From Pontibacter ummariensis (GTDB lineage: Bacteria > Bacteroidota > Bacteroidia > Cytophagales > Hymenobacteraceae), in the NCBI RefSeq assembly GCF_900188175.1, contig NZ_FZOQ01000011.1, positions 124,001-188,000 on the forward strand: 64,000 bases of DNA, in the 5' to 3' direction. Both the position numbers and the translations under genes were made by a program. Under the pieces are notes generated by a model. That model searched no databases. It worked only from the letters and a program-made list of their open reading frames with translations, and was not told the origin of the DNA. Positions 28,798 to 37,848 of the stretch are shown piece after piece; positions within the stretch are counted from its first letter, which is position 1, and each line of letters starts with the position of its first letter.

Positions 28798-30074
28798 GCG
28801 ATGCTCCAGGGACAGTGGTGTTCGTGAATGTGCCGTTCAAAATCCTCTCTGAAGTATTTCAGAGCGCTCTGCAGGGGTTCCATGGCACCGGGTGCGAGTG
28901 CACAGAAGGTATTACCGGGGCCTAAAAATTTGGTATGGAAATCAAGGGTCAGCAGGTGTTCCGGTTTGCCTTCGCCTCGGTCAATGGCCAGTAGTATTTT
29001 CTCAACCCAGGGCAGCCCTTCACGGCAAGGGGTACAGAAACCGCAGGACTCCTGCGCAAAAAAGTGCTGCAGGTTGTGTACAAAGCCGACCGGGCAGGTC
29101 TGGTCGTCCAGGATGATCATGGTGCCGGTACCCATGCGGCTGCCTGCTGCCTGTATGGAGCCATAGTCCATGGGCAGGTCCAGGTGCTCTTCCACCAGAA
29201 AGTCTGTAGAGGCACCGCCAGGTAATAACCCCTTGAACAGGTAACCATCCTGCATGCCGCCGGCATAGTCCTCCAGTATCTCACGTATGGTGGTACCCAT
29301 GGGCAGTTCCCAGCAACCAGGCTTTTTCACGCGGCCGCTCACCCCGTAGAGCTTCGTGCCGGCATCTTCTGTCAGGCTCAGTTTCTTGAACCACTCCGCA
29401 CCGTTGTTGATGATGTGCGGCAGGTTACAGAGCGTCTCCACGTTGTTTACAATAGTGGGCTTGCCAAAAAGACCGCTTACCTGTGGGAAAGGCGGTTTAG
29501 CCCTTGGGTTGGCTCGTTTTCCTTCCAGGGCGTTGAGCAGGGCCGTTTCTTCCCCACACATGTAGCGCCCGACACCCGTGTGCAGGTGCATGTCCAGGTC
29601 GAAGCCGGAGCCTAAGATATTCTTGCCTAAATAGCCCGCCTCATAAGCCTCCTGTATCGCCTGTGTTATCTCCTTCGCTGCCAGCTTGTAAGCCCAGCGG
29701 AGAAAGACGTAGGAAATGCTGGCCTGTATGGCATAGGCCGCCACGATCATGCCTTCGATCAGCTGGTGTGGGTTTCCTTCCAGCAGCACGCGGTCTTTGA
29801 AGGTGCCAGGCTCCATCTCGTCGGCATTGGCCACCAGATACTTCGGAGTGGCTGCATCTGGCCCCATGGGCACAAAGCTCCACTTCAGCCCTGTGCTGAA
29901 ACCGGCCCCGCCGCGTCCGCGCAGGTTCGAGTTTTTTACCAGCGTCTGCACCTCGGTCGGTGTCATTTCCTTTAGTACCTTGCGCACAGACTGGTAGCCG
30001 CCCACTTTCTCGTACGCTTTCAAGTCGAGTGGTTTGCGGCCAGGCACAATGTGTTGGGTAAGGGGCTTCTCCAT
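28779..30074 (-). CDS. nuoF: NADH-quinone oxidoreductase subunit F (FMN, NADH site)
   Basis: This 431-residue subunit binds FMN, NADH and cluster N3. Motifs are RGRGGAGFSTGLKWSF (NADH/FMN), CGEETALLNALEGKRA, FGKPTIVNNVET, and the cluster cysteines ESCGFCTPCREG with a later Cys in NTFCALAPGA. The length is normal. It lies 18 bp after nuoE. Confidence 0.95.
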   Translation of the reverse strand: MEKPLTQHIVPGRKPLDLKAYEKVGGYQSVRKVLKEMTPTEVQTLVKNSNLRGRGGAGFSTGLKWSFVPMGPDAATPKYLVANADEMEPGTFKDRVLLEGNPHQLIEGMIVAAYAIQASISYVFLRWAYKLAAKEITQAIQEAYEAGYLGKNILGSGFDLDMHLHTGVGRYMCGEETALLNALEGKRANPRAKPPFPQVSGLFGKPTIVNNVETLCNLPHIINNGAEWFKKLSLTEDAGTKLYGVSGRVKKPGCWELPMGTTIREILEDYAGGMQDGYLFKGLLPGGASTDFLVEEHLDLPMDYGSIQAAGSRMGTGTMIILDDQTCPVGFVHNLQHFFAQESCGFCTPCREGLPWVEKILLAIDRGEGKPEHLLTLDFHTKFLGPGNTFCALAPGAMEPLQSALKYFREDFERHIHEHHCPWSIAWQPSI

Positions 30075-30092
30075 AGGCGCCCACTTTGGGTT

Positions 30093-30557
30093 TTAGGTAT
30101 ACTTGATCAGGATCTCATCCAGTTGTTCCACCGTCAGGTTACGGTACAGGTCGTTGTCAATCATAAGGGTGGGGGCACAATCGCAGGTGCCAAGGCAGCA
30201 GTTTGGCAGCAGGGTAAAACGGCCATCCTCCGTCGTCTGGCCATATGTTATGTTCAGTTTGTTGTATAAATGGTCGCGGATGTCTTCGTAGCCCATCACC
30301 CAGCAGGTAATGCTGTCGCAGACTAAGATCACATGCCGGCCCACTGGTTTCCGGAAGATCAGGTTGTAAAAGGTTGCTACGCTGTCCAGTTCTGCCGGTG
30401 ACATGCCCACGTACTCGGCCACGTCTTTCAGGCTTTCGTCCGAGATCCAACCCTGGCGCTGCTGCACGATTTTCAGGGCCTCGATGCAGGCATTCTGGGG
30501 TGTAGGCACCAAGCTTATTTCGTGGTCAATCTGATGTTTTTCCTGTGCAGTCAGCAT
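30093..30557 (-). CDS. nuoE: NADH-quinone oxidoreductase subunit E (2Fe-2S)
   Basis: This 154-residue thioredoxin-fold subunit holds cluster N1a. The four ligands are the pairs in VCDSITC (C-x4-C) and CLGTC (C-x3-C). It starts at ATG 30557. A 223-bp spacer with a hairpin separates it from nuoCD upstream. Confidence 0.95.
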   Translation of the reverse strand: MLTAQEKHQIDHEISLVPTPQNACIEALKIVQQRQGWISDESLKDVAEYVGMSPAELDSVATFYNLIFRKPVGRHVILVCDSITCWVMGYEDIRDHLYNKLNITYGQTTEDGRFTLLPNCCLGTCDCAPTLMIDNDLYRNLTVEQLDEILIKYT

Positions 30558-30700
30558 GGGCTTAATTGTTTTGTAGCTGATCGATAAGTTTTTTATGTTT
30601 CTGTACCGGTGATAAAATGCAGTAGCACATTACCTCTCAAGCATCTTCATGCTTTTTTTATCTACGCCTTTTCAAGGCTCCCAATTGCCCGGGTTCCTGA

Positions 30701-30729
30701 GCTGGTGCGAGCTACAAGCTCGCACCAGC
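30701..30729. repeat. 13-bp perfect hairpin between nuoCD and nuoE
   Basis: GCTGGTGCGAGCT (30701-30713) pairs with 30717-30729 around an ACA loop, inside the 223-bp spacer. No T tract follows on the minus strand, so partial termination or mRNA processing is possible, but not shown. Confidence 0.6.
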
Positions 30730-30780
30730 GTTTAATCTGTATTAACTCGTAACTTTTAACTCTACACTCTATAACTTTAA

Positions 30781-32529
30781 TCACCGGTCTATATCCGCCA
30801 GCACATAATCCATGGCCCCGAGTATAGACAGCAAATCTGCTACGGTATAGCCCCGGGTGATGTAGGGCAGCATCTGCATGTGCGGGAAAGAGGGGGTGCG
30901 GATGCGCAGACGGTAGGGTGAGGTGTTGCCGTCGCTGGTAACGTAGTAGCCGTTGGCCCCTTTAGTCGCTTCGATGCAACTCATAGCCTCGCCGGCGGGC
31001 ATCACGGGTCCCCAACTCACCCCCAAAAAGTGGGTGATCAAAGTTTCTATGTCGTGCATGGTGTGCTTCTTGATTGGCGGTGTGGTGAGCGGATGGTCCG
31101 CTTTGTAAGGCCCTTCCGGCATGTTTTTCATGCACTGCTCTATGATGTGCAGGCTCTGGCGCATCTCCGCCACGCGTACCACGGCACGGTCGTAGCAGTC
31201 GCCGTTGGCGGCGGTAGGTACTTCGAAATCGAACATTTCGTAGCCAGAATAAGGCTGCTTTTTGCGGAAGTCCCAAGCTAAACCACAGGCGCGAAGGTTC
31301 GGGCCGGTTACACCCCATTCGATCGCCTCCTCTAAAGTAAAGATGCCGATGCCTTTGGTGCGCGCCTTGAACAGGCTGTTCTTCATCACCATGGCATCAT
31401 ACTCTTTCAGTCGTTTTGGGAAGTAGTTGAGGAAATTTTGCACCAGTGTCTCCCAGCCTTTGGGCAGGTCCTGTGCTACGCCCCCGATGCGGAACCAGTT
31501 GGGGTGCATACGCCCGCCCGTCACAGCCTCCACTATGTCGAAGATCTTTTCCCGGTCCGTAAACATGTAGAACACCGGAGATAACTGGCCCACGTCCTGG
31601 GCGAAGGTGCCGTACCATACCAGGTGGCTGGCGATGCGGAAGAGTTCGCATAACATCACCCGAATCACCTTTACACGATCCGGTACTTCGATACCCGCCA
31701 GTTTTTCCACGGCCATTAAATATGCCAGGTTGTTCATGGTGCCGCCCAGGTAGTCCACCCGGTCGGTGTAAGGGAGGTAGGTGTGCCAGGACTGCCGCTC
31801 GGCCATTTTCTCCTGACCACGATGGTGGAAACCAATGTCCGGGATGGCATCCACAATATCCTCACCGTCCAGCTGCAGCACAATGCGTAGGACGCCATGT
31901 GTGCCGGGGTGCTGTGGACCGATGTTCAGGAACATAAAGTCGCTGTCTTCACTTTGCCGTTCCAGGCCCCATTCTTCGGGTTTAAACTGCAGGGCTGCCT
32001 GCTCCAGGTCTACCTTGTCATCGTACAGCGCAAAAGGTCCCATTTCGGTAGCGCGGGCCGGATGCTCCTTCCGCAGCGGGTGACCTACCCAGGTACGAGG
32101 CATCAGGATGCGATACAGGTGGGGATGTCCTTCGAAGCGGATACCGAACATGTCGTACACTTCGCGCTCGTACCAGTTGGCATTGGCCCACAGGTTGCTG
32201 ATGCTCGGCACTACCGGAAACTCATCCCGGTAGCCTACTTTTAAGCGGATAAAACTGTTGCGCTCGAAGGAGAGGAGGTGGTAGATGATGGTGAAGGCAT
32301 GGGGGATGTGGCCATTGTCTCTTCGGCGCGTCCGCTCGTCCACAGCCGTGAGGTCATAGAGCATGCGGAAGGGCTGCGGGATCTCTTTCTTCAGGTAAGT
32401 CAGTACCTCTTTGATCTTGTCATGCGGCATCCATAGGGTGAGAACCTCATCCTTTGTCGTTTGTGGAGTGAAGGTGTCCGCCCCAAACCGCGCCTGTAAC
32501 TGCTCCAATGTGCCGCTTCCGTTTTCCAT
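30781..32529 (-). CDS. nuoCD: NADH-quinone oxidoreductase fused subunits C/D
   Basis: The protein has 582 residues. The first 170 or so are NuoC (30-kDa subunit; [33 protein letters not shown]). The rest is NuoD (49-kDa subunit; [43 protein letters not shown]), which lines the quinone site next to NuoB. C/D fusion is known from E. coli and from many Bacteroidota. Spacers of 223 bp and 247 bp flank the gene. Confidence 0.95.
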   Translation of the reverse strand: MENGSGTLEQLQARFGADTFTPQTTKDEVLTLWMPHDKIKEVLTYLKKEIPQPFRMLYDLTAVDERTRRRDNGHIPHAFTIIYHLLSFERNSFIRLKVGYRDEFPVVPSISNLWANANWYEREVYDMFGIRFEGHPHLYRILMPRTWVGHPLRKEHPARATEMGPFALYDDKVDLEQAALQFKPEEWGLERQSEDSDFMFLNIGPQHPGTHGVLRIVLQLDGEDIVDAIPDIGFHHRGQEKMAERQSWHTYLPYTDRVDYLGGTMNNLAYLMAVEKLAGIEVPDRVKVIRVMLCELFRIASHLVWYGTFAQDVGQLSPVFYMFTDREKIFDIVEAVTGGRMHPNWFRIGGVAQDLPKGWETLVQNFLNYFPKRLKEYDAMVMKNSLFKARTKGIGIFTLEEAIEWGVTGPNLRACGLAWDFRKKQPYSGYEMFDFEVPTAANGDCYDRAVVRVAEMRQSLHIIEQCMKNMPEGPYKADHPLTTPPIKKHTMHDIETLITHFLGVSWGPVMPAGEAMSCIEATKGANGYYVTSDGNTSPYRLRIRTPSFPHMQMLPYITRGYTVADLLSILGAMDYVLADIDR

Positions 32530-32776
32530 AGTAGGAATTTGTAAATGCCCGTAAAACGCTACCTCATGCTACTTCTTCTGTAGTTGATGTTTTATGATAA
32601 GTATATGACGTTTGTATGTAATAGTTGATAAAAGTTATCCATATAGTTTCTCTGTTATCCTGAAAGGACCTTGTTTGCCTTTTCAGAAGCTTAACCTTTT
32701 GGGGGTAGGGGCCCTCTACTTCAACCAAGTTTCTTTCAGAGTGACGTTGTGTTTATATCATATCTTCTCAAATTCC

Positions 32777-33415
32777 CTACACCTCATCTGGTGAGCGGAA
32801 TTCGGTCATTTTCGCCCGAACTTCCTGACGTCTCTCTTTCACGTCTATCTTTTCGGGCCGGATCACCCCTTGCTCACCAATGGTCCAACTCAGGGGTCTT
32901 CTTTCTTTGCCTACTGATTCTGCCAATAGCGTCAGCCCTTCCATAAAAGCATCGGGTCGGGGCGGGCAGCCAGGCACATACACATCCACCGGCAAGAATT
33001 TATCTACCCCCTGTACCACGCTGTAGATGTCGAACATGCCGCCGGAGTTGGCGCAGGAGCCCATAGAAATCACCCAGCGTGGTTCCATCATCTGCTCGTG
33101 CAGGCGCTTGATGATGGGGGCCATTTTGATAAAAACCGTACCGGCGATGATCATGACGTCCGCCTCGCGGGGAGTACCTCGAATAACTTCCGCACCGAAG
33201 CGGGCGACGTCGTATTTAGGCGTCATGCTAGTGGCCATCTCCACAAAGCAGCAGGAGAGGCCGAAGTGAAAGGGCCACATGGAATTCTTCCGGCCCCAGG
33301 CGATCAGGTCCTGCAGCGTGGTCAGCATCACGCTCTGCTGCACTGTTTCCTCGTAAGAGCTGGTGCCTTTTACTGCGCTGGCAGGGTCATCGGGTTTACT
33401 TAGCCACCACTTCAT
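32777..33415 (-). CDS. nuoB: NADH-quinone oxidoreductase subunit B (N2 cluster)
   Basis: This 212-residue protein binds cluster N2, the electron donor to quinone. Ligand motifs are LSCCFVEMA (adjacent Cys pair), GSCANSGG and [10 protein letters not shown]. The C-terminal tail (about 30 residues, [18 protein letters not shown]) is longer than minimal homologues. Spacers are 136 bp to nuoA and 247 bp to nuoCD. Confidence 0.95.
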   Translation of the reverse strand: MKWWLSKPDDPASAVKGTSSYEETVQQSVMLTTLQDLIAWGRKNSMWPFHFGLSCCFVEMATSMTPKYDVARFGAEVIRGTPREADVMIIAGTVFIKMAPIIKRLHEQMMEPRWVISMGSCANSGGMFDIYSVVQGVDKFLPVDVYVPGCPPRPDAFMEGLTLLAESVGKERRPLSWTIGEQGVIRPEKIDVKERRQEVRAKMTEFRSPDEV

Positions 33416-33551
33416 ATGGTATCGTGTTTGGTTTCGGGTATCGTGTTGCGTGCCGTCAGGGTGTTACATGCTGTCGCCGTTGGTGTCCTGTGTTATAATG
33501 GTGTCTGAAACTGCTTCTACTCTTACTGATCCCCTGCTTTATACCAGCGAA

Positions 33552-33986
33552 TCAGGCTGTGTCTGGCTTATGGAGCATGCGCTTGTAAGCAGCCAGGATC
33601 TTTTTGCCATCCGGGCCGAAGTCCAGCGCGCCATTGCGCCACTCATAGACCAGTACCACGACCAGCATCACCATAAATACCAACACGCCTAAGTAGCCGT
33701 ACCAGCCTAGCTCTCGGAAGGCAATAGCCCAGGACAGGATAAAAATCGTTTCCACGTCGAAAATAACGAAGAGCATGGCGACCAGGTAGAACTGGGACGA
33801 AAAGCGCATGCGGGCAGTACCTGCACTCAGGATGCCGCCTTCGTAGGGCTCCCCTGTGGCACGGTCGTGGTGGCGCTGCCCTAGTATGTAAGAGAGGCCT
33901 AGGATGATCCCGACCAGGCTCAATACAATAGCGCCGTATACGACCAATGGCCACAAAAGCGTAGCATTGTCGCTTGTAGTGTTCAA
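33552..33986 (-). CDS. nuoA: NADH-quinone oxidoreductase subunit A, TTG start
   Basis: This 144-residue, three-helix membrane subunit begins the operon. The conserved loop reads EPYEGGILSAGTARMRFSSQFYL, with the GGI-type contact, here quoted as EPYEGGI and RFSSQFYLVAMLFVIFD. No ATG is available in frame upstream of the first helix. TTG at 33986 fits: a perfect AAGGAGG (minus strand, 34003-33997) lies 10 nt upstream. No other nuo gene here shows such a strong ribosome site. Confidence 0.9.
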   Translation of the reverse strand: MNTTSDNATLLWPLVVYGAIVLSLVGIILGLSYILGQRHHDRATGEPYEGGILSAGTARMRFSSQFYLVAMLFVIFDVETIFILSWAIAFRELGWYGYLGVLVFMVMLVVVLVYEWRNGALDFGPDGKKILAAYKRMLHKPDTA

Positions 33987-33991
33987 AGCTG

Positions 33992-34009
33992 TTTCGCCTC
34001 CTTGCGAAA
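33992..34009 (-). promoter_or_regulatory. Shine-Dalgarno of nuoA in a hairpin loop
   Basis: On the minus strand TTTCGC-AAGGAG-GCGAAA forms a 6-bp stem that presents the Shine-Dalgarno AAGGAG(G) in its loop, 10 nt before the TTG start of nuoA. Strong Shine-Dalgarno sites are rare in this phylum, and this one decides the start. Confidence 0.65.
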
Positions 34010-34071
34010 GAGTTATACCAAAAAAAGAAGTAGGCTAACCTACACCAAGGGTGACTTATGTGCGGCAGTTG

Positions 34072-34500
34072 TTAGCTGCTAATGTAGTGTTCGAGGTTAT
34101 CGATGATGAACTTTTGTTCTTCGATGATGTATTTCACGATGTCTCCAATGGAAACGAGGCCTACAAGCTGGCCGCCTTCCAGAACAGGCAAGTGTCTGAT
34201 GTACTTGTGCGTCATCAGTTTCATGCAATCTTCCAGCGTATCGTCTGGTGTTACCGTGGCAGGATGCTCGCTCATGATCTCTCTCACGAGCGTTTCTTTG
34301 GAGGCTTTCCCCTTTAAGATGACTTTTCGGGCGTAATCTCGCTCTGTGAAGGTTCCAATGAATCTGTCTTTATCCACTACGGTAAGGGCGCCTATGTTTT
34401 TCTCCACCATAAGCTCCAGGGCATTGTAAACGGTGGTGTCTGGGTCTACAGAAGTAACTGCATGGCCTTTCTGCTGTAAAATATACTTTACTGTCCCCAT
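34072..34500 (-). CDS. Two-CBS-domain protein
   Basis: This 142-residue protein is made of a tandem pair of CBS domains (about 10-60 and 75-130), which together form a Bateman module binding adenosine nucleotides. Motifs: IGALTVVDKDRFIGTFTERD and RHLPVLEGGQLVGLVSIGD, quoted within length limits. There is no attached enzyme domain. It starts 85 bp upstream of nuoA on the same strand and could share regulation, but the spacer is long enough for a nuo promoter. Confidence 0.9.
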   Translation of the reverse strand: MGTVKYILQQKGHAVTSVDPDTTVYNALELMVEKNIGALTVVDKDRFIGTFTERDYARKVILKGKASKETLVREIMSEHPATVTPDDTLEDCMKLMTHKYIRHLPVLEGGQLVGLVSIGDIVKYIIEEQKFIIDNLEHYISS

Positions 34501-35044
34501 AGCTAACTCCTTAAAGGTTAGAGGATAAATTATAAAAGCCTATACGATTGTAAAAAAATAAAAGGTGTGTCGCTGGGTAAAATATTTAGATTATTTGTGA
34601 AATATTTGAATGGAGAAATCCATGGCAATAAAGGCGGTGGGAAAGTTGTGTCGGTTGTTATAACTGTGATCCATAAAAGGTTAAACACCTGTTTACCTGT
34701 TTTATACCCTGCCTTGCCCCAGGTGTTTACTTTCTGCCTTTTACCTCCTTTTATTAGACTTTGACGTACTTTTCTCCAACTTACCGAACATTTATAAAAC
34801 ATAACTTTACTAAGGTGTAGTATAATCATGTTCTGGAAGAAACGTTTCGCCTCACAGCAAAGACGGCCTTTTATTTCTCCTGCTGTTTCGGGTATAGCAG
34901 GTGCAGGATTCCCCGAGCCTTTAAAACAGGTCAGGCGGAACCCTCTTAACTTGTGTGAAAGCCATAGACAGGTGCCTCTGGTACTGTGCTTGCCAGTTAC
35001 TTATAGTGTTTCGTAAAAATGTGCAACTAAAAATTAAAAAAAAG
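34501..35044. other. Intergenic, AT-rich, no convincing gene
   Basis: About 540 bp separate divergent genes. Open frames at 34530-34829 (-) and 34828-35016 (+) have no family likeness. Promoters of the CBS gene and the EthD gene must lie here; no box is clear enough to place. Confidence 0.45.
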
Positions 35045-35383
35045 ATGGTAAGACTTACTGTACTGTATCCCAAAAGCGGAGATACCCGTTTCGACATGGA
35101 CTATTATCTGCAAAAGCATATCCCTTTGGTAAAGGAAAAGTTAACTCCTTTCGGACTAGTCCGGGGCGATTTGGAAGAGGGGCTTGCCGGCCCGGCACCG
35201 GGCACAGCGCCTGCTTACCACCTGATCGGTAGCCTTAGTTTTAACTCTTTGGAGGAGTTGCAGAAGGCCTTAGCGGCCCACGGAGAGGAAATTGCGGCCG
35301 ACATCCCTAACTACACGGACTCCAAGCCCCAAATGCAGATCAGCAAAGTGCTGGAAGTAAAGGAGCCTGCAGCGTCGGCATAG
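35045..35383 (+). CDS. EthD family protein
   Basis: This 112-residue protein has the EthD/dimeric alpha-beta-barrel fold (MVRLTVLYPKSGDTRFDMDY..., YLQKHIPLVKEKL, HLIGSLSFNSLEELQKAL). Family members act as small dimers, some in ether or aromatic degradation; the role here is unknown. ATG 35045 is chosen because homology starts there. The open frame begins at 34955 without support. Confidence 0.85.
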   Translation: MVRLTVLYPKSGDTRFDMDYYLQKHIPLVKEKLTPFGLVRGDLEEGLAGPAPGTAPAYHLIGSLSFNSLEELQKALAAHGEEIAADIPNYTDSKPQMQISKVLEVKEPAASA

Positions 35384-35500
35384 GGTCCTCCGAGTTCTGT
35401 TTCCTGCTGTCAGCTATCTTTTGGAGGAAGATTTGAAATTATCTCCTTAGCTTTAGAGTTAAGTATTGACGACCGTACTTTAGTTTAGGAGTAGATAGAA

Positions 35501-35677
35501 ATGACAGAAAAAGAGTTTGATGATAAACTGGTGGAGGCTCTTGACTCGCTATTAGTAGCCATGGCTGAGAATCCGGAGATAGAGCCCGGCAAGTTCTTTA
35601 GCATGACCTGTGTCCTGGAAAACCTGCGTTTTTTTAGCCCGGTTCTGTACGGAGCCATCCAGAAGGCAAAGAAGTAA
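35501..35677 (+). CDS. 58-residue hypothetical protein
   Basis: ATG 35501 follows a GGAG ribosome site by nine bases. The product (MTEKEFDDKLVEALDSLLVA...) is acidic and helical with a short basic end (AIQKAKK), and contains one Cys. A good terminator follows 26 bp later. Real-gene features are the ribosome site, composition and terminator. I recognise no family. A minus-strand frame overlapping it is a shadow. Confidence 0.6.
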   Translation: MTEKEFDDKLVEALDSLLVAMAENPEIEPGKFFSMTCVLENLRFFSPVLYGAIQKAKK

Positions 35678-35703
35678 GCAGCCGCCAAAGCTGTTTGCTA
35701 TGA

Positions 35704-35735
35704 GGCCTCCTGTTTTTTAAGCAGGAGGCCTTTTT
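35704..35735 (+). terminator. Rho-independent terminator
   Basis: GGCCTCCTG (35704-35712) pairs with CAGGAGGCC (35722-35730), followed by TTTTT. It ends the 58-residue ORF transcript. Confidence 0.88.
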
Positions 35736-35938
35736 GTTTTGAAGCCTTCACCCCGGCTTTACAGCCGATGAGCCGCTGGAATAACTTAGTGCCAACCTGT
35801 AACTACCTCCCCAGTACCAGCCCTACAGAATTGTGTTAGGAGGTACTCTCAACTTATACCGACCCTTTTAAATAAACAACTCAAAACCAGAAAGCACAAA
35901 AGCAGGAAAGGGGAAAGGGAATTTTTATGCAAAATTAC

Positions 35939-35968
35939 ATGTATATACATTAAATGTAAATACATTTG
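35939..35968 (+). promoter_or_regulatory. Tandem ATGTAWATACAT palindromes overlapping a -7 box
   Basis: A perfect 12-bp palindrome ATGTATATACAT (35939-35950) is followed 15 bp on by the near-copy ATGTAAATACAT (35954-35965). The second overlaps a consensus -7 box TACATTTG (35961-35968). A repressor bound here would block the promoter. The start codon of the pirin gene is 163 bp downstream. The rest of 35736-36130 holds no gene. Confidence 0.6.
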
Positions 35969-36130
35969 TATGGTGAGAGCGACAGATGAATGTTTAGAAG
36001 GGGAAAGGATACAAATGCATATAGACTTTTTGGATTTAGCCTTTACTGGGCTGGCGAAAACCCGTAACAGGTAAATAACACTTGTGACGACCCGGTGCAT
36101 CTTAGGCCACTTAAACTTGATACAGAAGCC

Positions 36131-36841
36131 ATGAAATATAAGACCTACAAATCCAGTGAGCGGGGGCTGAAGGAAACCAACTGGTTGAAAAGTAACCTGA
36201 CCTTTAGCTTTTCCAGCTACTATGACCCTACCCGCAGTAGCTTCGGCTTACTAAAGGCGTTTAACGATGACTATGTGGCACCAGAAAACGGTTTTGGCCT
36301 GCATGCCCATGCTAATATGGAGATTATCTCAATCATGCTGGCAGGCTCGATGAACCACATCGATTCGCTAGGCTATAAAGAAGTGGTGCACAAGGACTGG
36401 GTGCAGATCATGAGCGCCGGTGGTGGCCTTCGGCACGAGGAGCATAACGTGGGGGACGAGGAGGTGAACTTCCTGCAGATCTGGATCGAGCCGAAGTTGC
36501 AGAACATCACACCCCGCTACCAGCGCCGGTATTTCCCACAGGAGCAGCGCCTGAACAAGTTGGCTACCATTGTCAGCAACGAAGAGGGGCAGGGGCACTG
36601 CTGGATTAACCAGAACGCAAAGCTATCGCTGGGGTACTTCGAAAGAGGGCAGGAGGTAAAGTACAAGCTTAGCCCTGTAAACAAAGGTGTCTTTGTCTTT
36701 AACATTACGGGAAGCCTGCTGGTAAACGAGGAACCCCTGGAGCACCGGGATGGCATTGGCGTTTGGGGTACAGACCACGTGCATGTCAATTGTTTAACCG
36801 ACAGCCAGTTTGTCCTCGTTGAGGTGCCAATTAATCATTAA
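36131..36841 (+). CDS. Pirin family protein (YhhW-like bicupin)
   Basis: This 236-residue bicupin has the pirin metal site in the N-terminal cupin: HAHANMEIIS gives two His, and HEEHNVGDEEVNFLQIW gives a further His and Glu. Some pirins are quercetinases; others respond to redox state. The start at ATG 36131 matches the family; the frame runs on to 36095 without support. It is the first gene of an operon with an MhqO-like dioxygenase (12-bp gap) and an MhqD-like esterase, a set associated with quinone and electrophile stress. Confidence 0.9.
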   Translation: MKYKTYKSSERGLKETNWLKSNLTFSFSSYYDPTRSSFGLLKAFNDDYVAPENGFGLHAHANMEIISIMLAGSMNHIDSLGYKEVVHKDWVQIMSAGGGLRHEEHNVGDEEVNFLQIWIEPKLQNITPRYQRRYFPQEQRLNKLATIVSNEEGQGHCWINQNAKLSLGYFERGQEVKYKLSPVNKGVFVFNITGSLLVNEEPLEHRDGIGVWGTDHVHVNCLTDSQFVLVEVPINH

Positions 36842-36853
36842 GAAGAAAGAAAC

Positions 36854-37789
36854 ATGGAAGACAGCATATTAGGCCTGCATCATATTACGGCCATTGCCGA
36901 CAAGGCGAAGCGGAATCTGGATTTTTATACGAAGGTACTGGGCCTGCGCCTGCTTAAAAAGACAGTTAACTTTGATGATCCCGGTACTTACCACTTTTAC
37001 TATGGGGACGAAAAAGGCAGCCCGGGCACGATTCTGACCTTCTTCCCATACGAGGGGGCGCGCCGTGGCAGGGCCGGGGCCGGGATGGCCACCCATATCG
37101 GGTACGCGGTGCCGGAGGGTAGTTTCGACTTCTGGATAAAGCGCTTTGAGGAGCATAAGGTGTCTTTTGGCCAGCCAGCCGAGAAGTTTGGTGAGCAGTA
37201 CCTGCCGTTCCAGGACCCGGATGGCTTGCTGTTGGAGCTGGTGGTCCCCAAAAACGGCGATGCCCGCAAGCCCTGGGAAACAAACGAGGTAGCTGCGAAC
37301 GTGGCCACGCGGGGCTTCCACAGTGTAACCTTAACCTTGCGCCAGGCGAAGCCGACGGCAGCGATTCTGACAGAGTTCTTTGACTACAGGCTTCTGGAGC
37401 AGAAGGAAAGCCACTACCGCTATGTGACAGATGCTGTTGAGCATGCGGCCATTATAGACCTGGTCGAAGACCCGAATGCCAGCCGTGGGGATGGTGGTGC
37501 CGGTACCAACCATCACATCGCTTTCCGGGTAAAGGACGATCAGGTGCTGATGGCTTACCGGGAGAAGATAGCGCGCAGAGGGCTGCAGATTACGGAGAAA
37601 ATTGACCGTAATTACTTTTATTCCCTCTACTTCCGTGAACCGGGCGGGGTGCTGTTCGAAATTGCCACCGATAATCCCGGCTTTGGCATTGATGAGCCGT
37701 TTGATCAGCTAGGCCAGAAGCTGTTGTTGCCGCCCCAGTACGAATCGCATAGAGGCCAGATAGAGGCCGTGCTGCCGAAGCTGGACTAG
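36854..37789 (+). CDS. Ring-cleaving dioxygenase, VOC family (MhqO-like)
   Basis: This 311-residue protein has two vicinal-oxygen-chelate modules (about 5-140 and 152-285). The likely metal ligands are His in LGLHHITAIAD, His in NHHIAFRV and Glu in GVLFEIATD. The family includes Bacillus MhqO/MhqA/MhqE, which are induced by hydroquinones and thought to open their rings. It lies between the pirin and MhqD-like genes. Confidence 0.9.
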   Translation: MEDSILGLHHITAIADKAKRNLDFYTKVLGLRLLKKTVNFDDPGTYHFYYGDEKGSPGTILTFFPYEGARRGRAGAGMATHIGYAVPEGSFDFWIKRFEEHKVSFGQPAEKFGEQYLPFQDPDGLLLELVVPKNGDARKPWETNEVAANVATRGFHSVTLTLRQAKPTAAILTEFFDYRLLEQKESHYRYVTDAVEHAAIIDLVEDPNASRGDGGAGTNHHIAFRVKDDQVLMAYREKIARRGLQITEKIDRNYFYSLYFREPGGVLFEIATDNPGFGIDEPFDQLGQKLLLPPQYESHRGQIEAVLPKLD

Positions 37790-37848
37790 GGAAACTTCGT
37801 GTTCTTCGCAGAGGAGGAGATTACCACTTAGCTAAAGAAAAAGAGCTC

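Noticed and set aside
34530-35016. Two ORFs (99 and 62 codons) in the CBS-EthD spacer
   Set aside because: They lack family likeness and ribosome sites, and the region is AT-rich promoter-type DNA.
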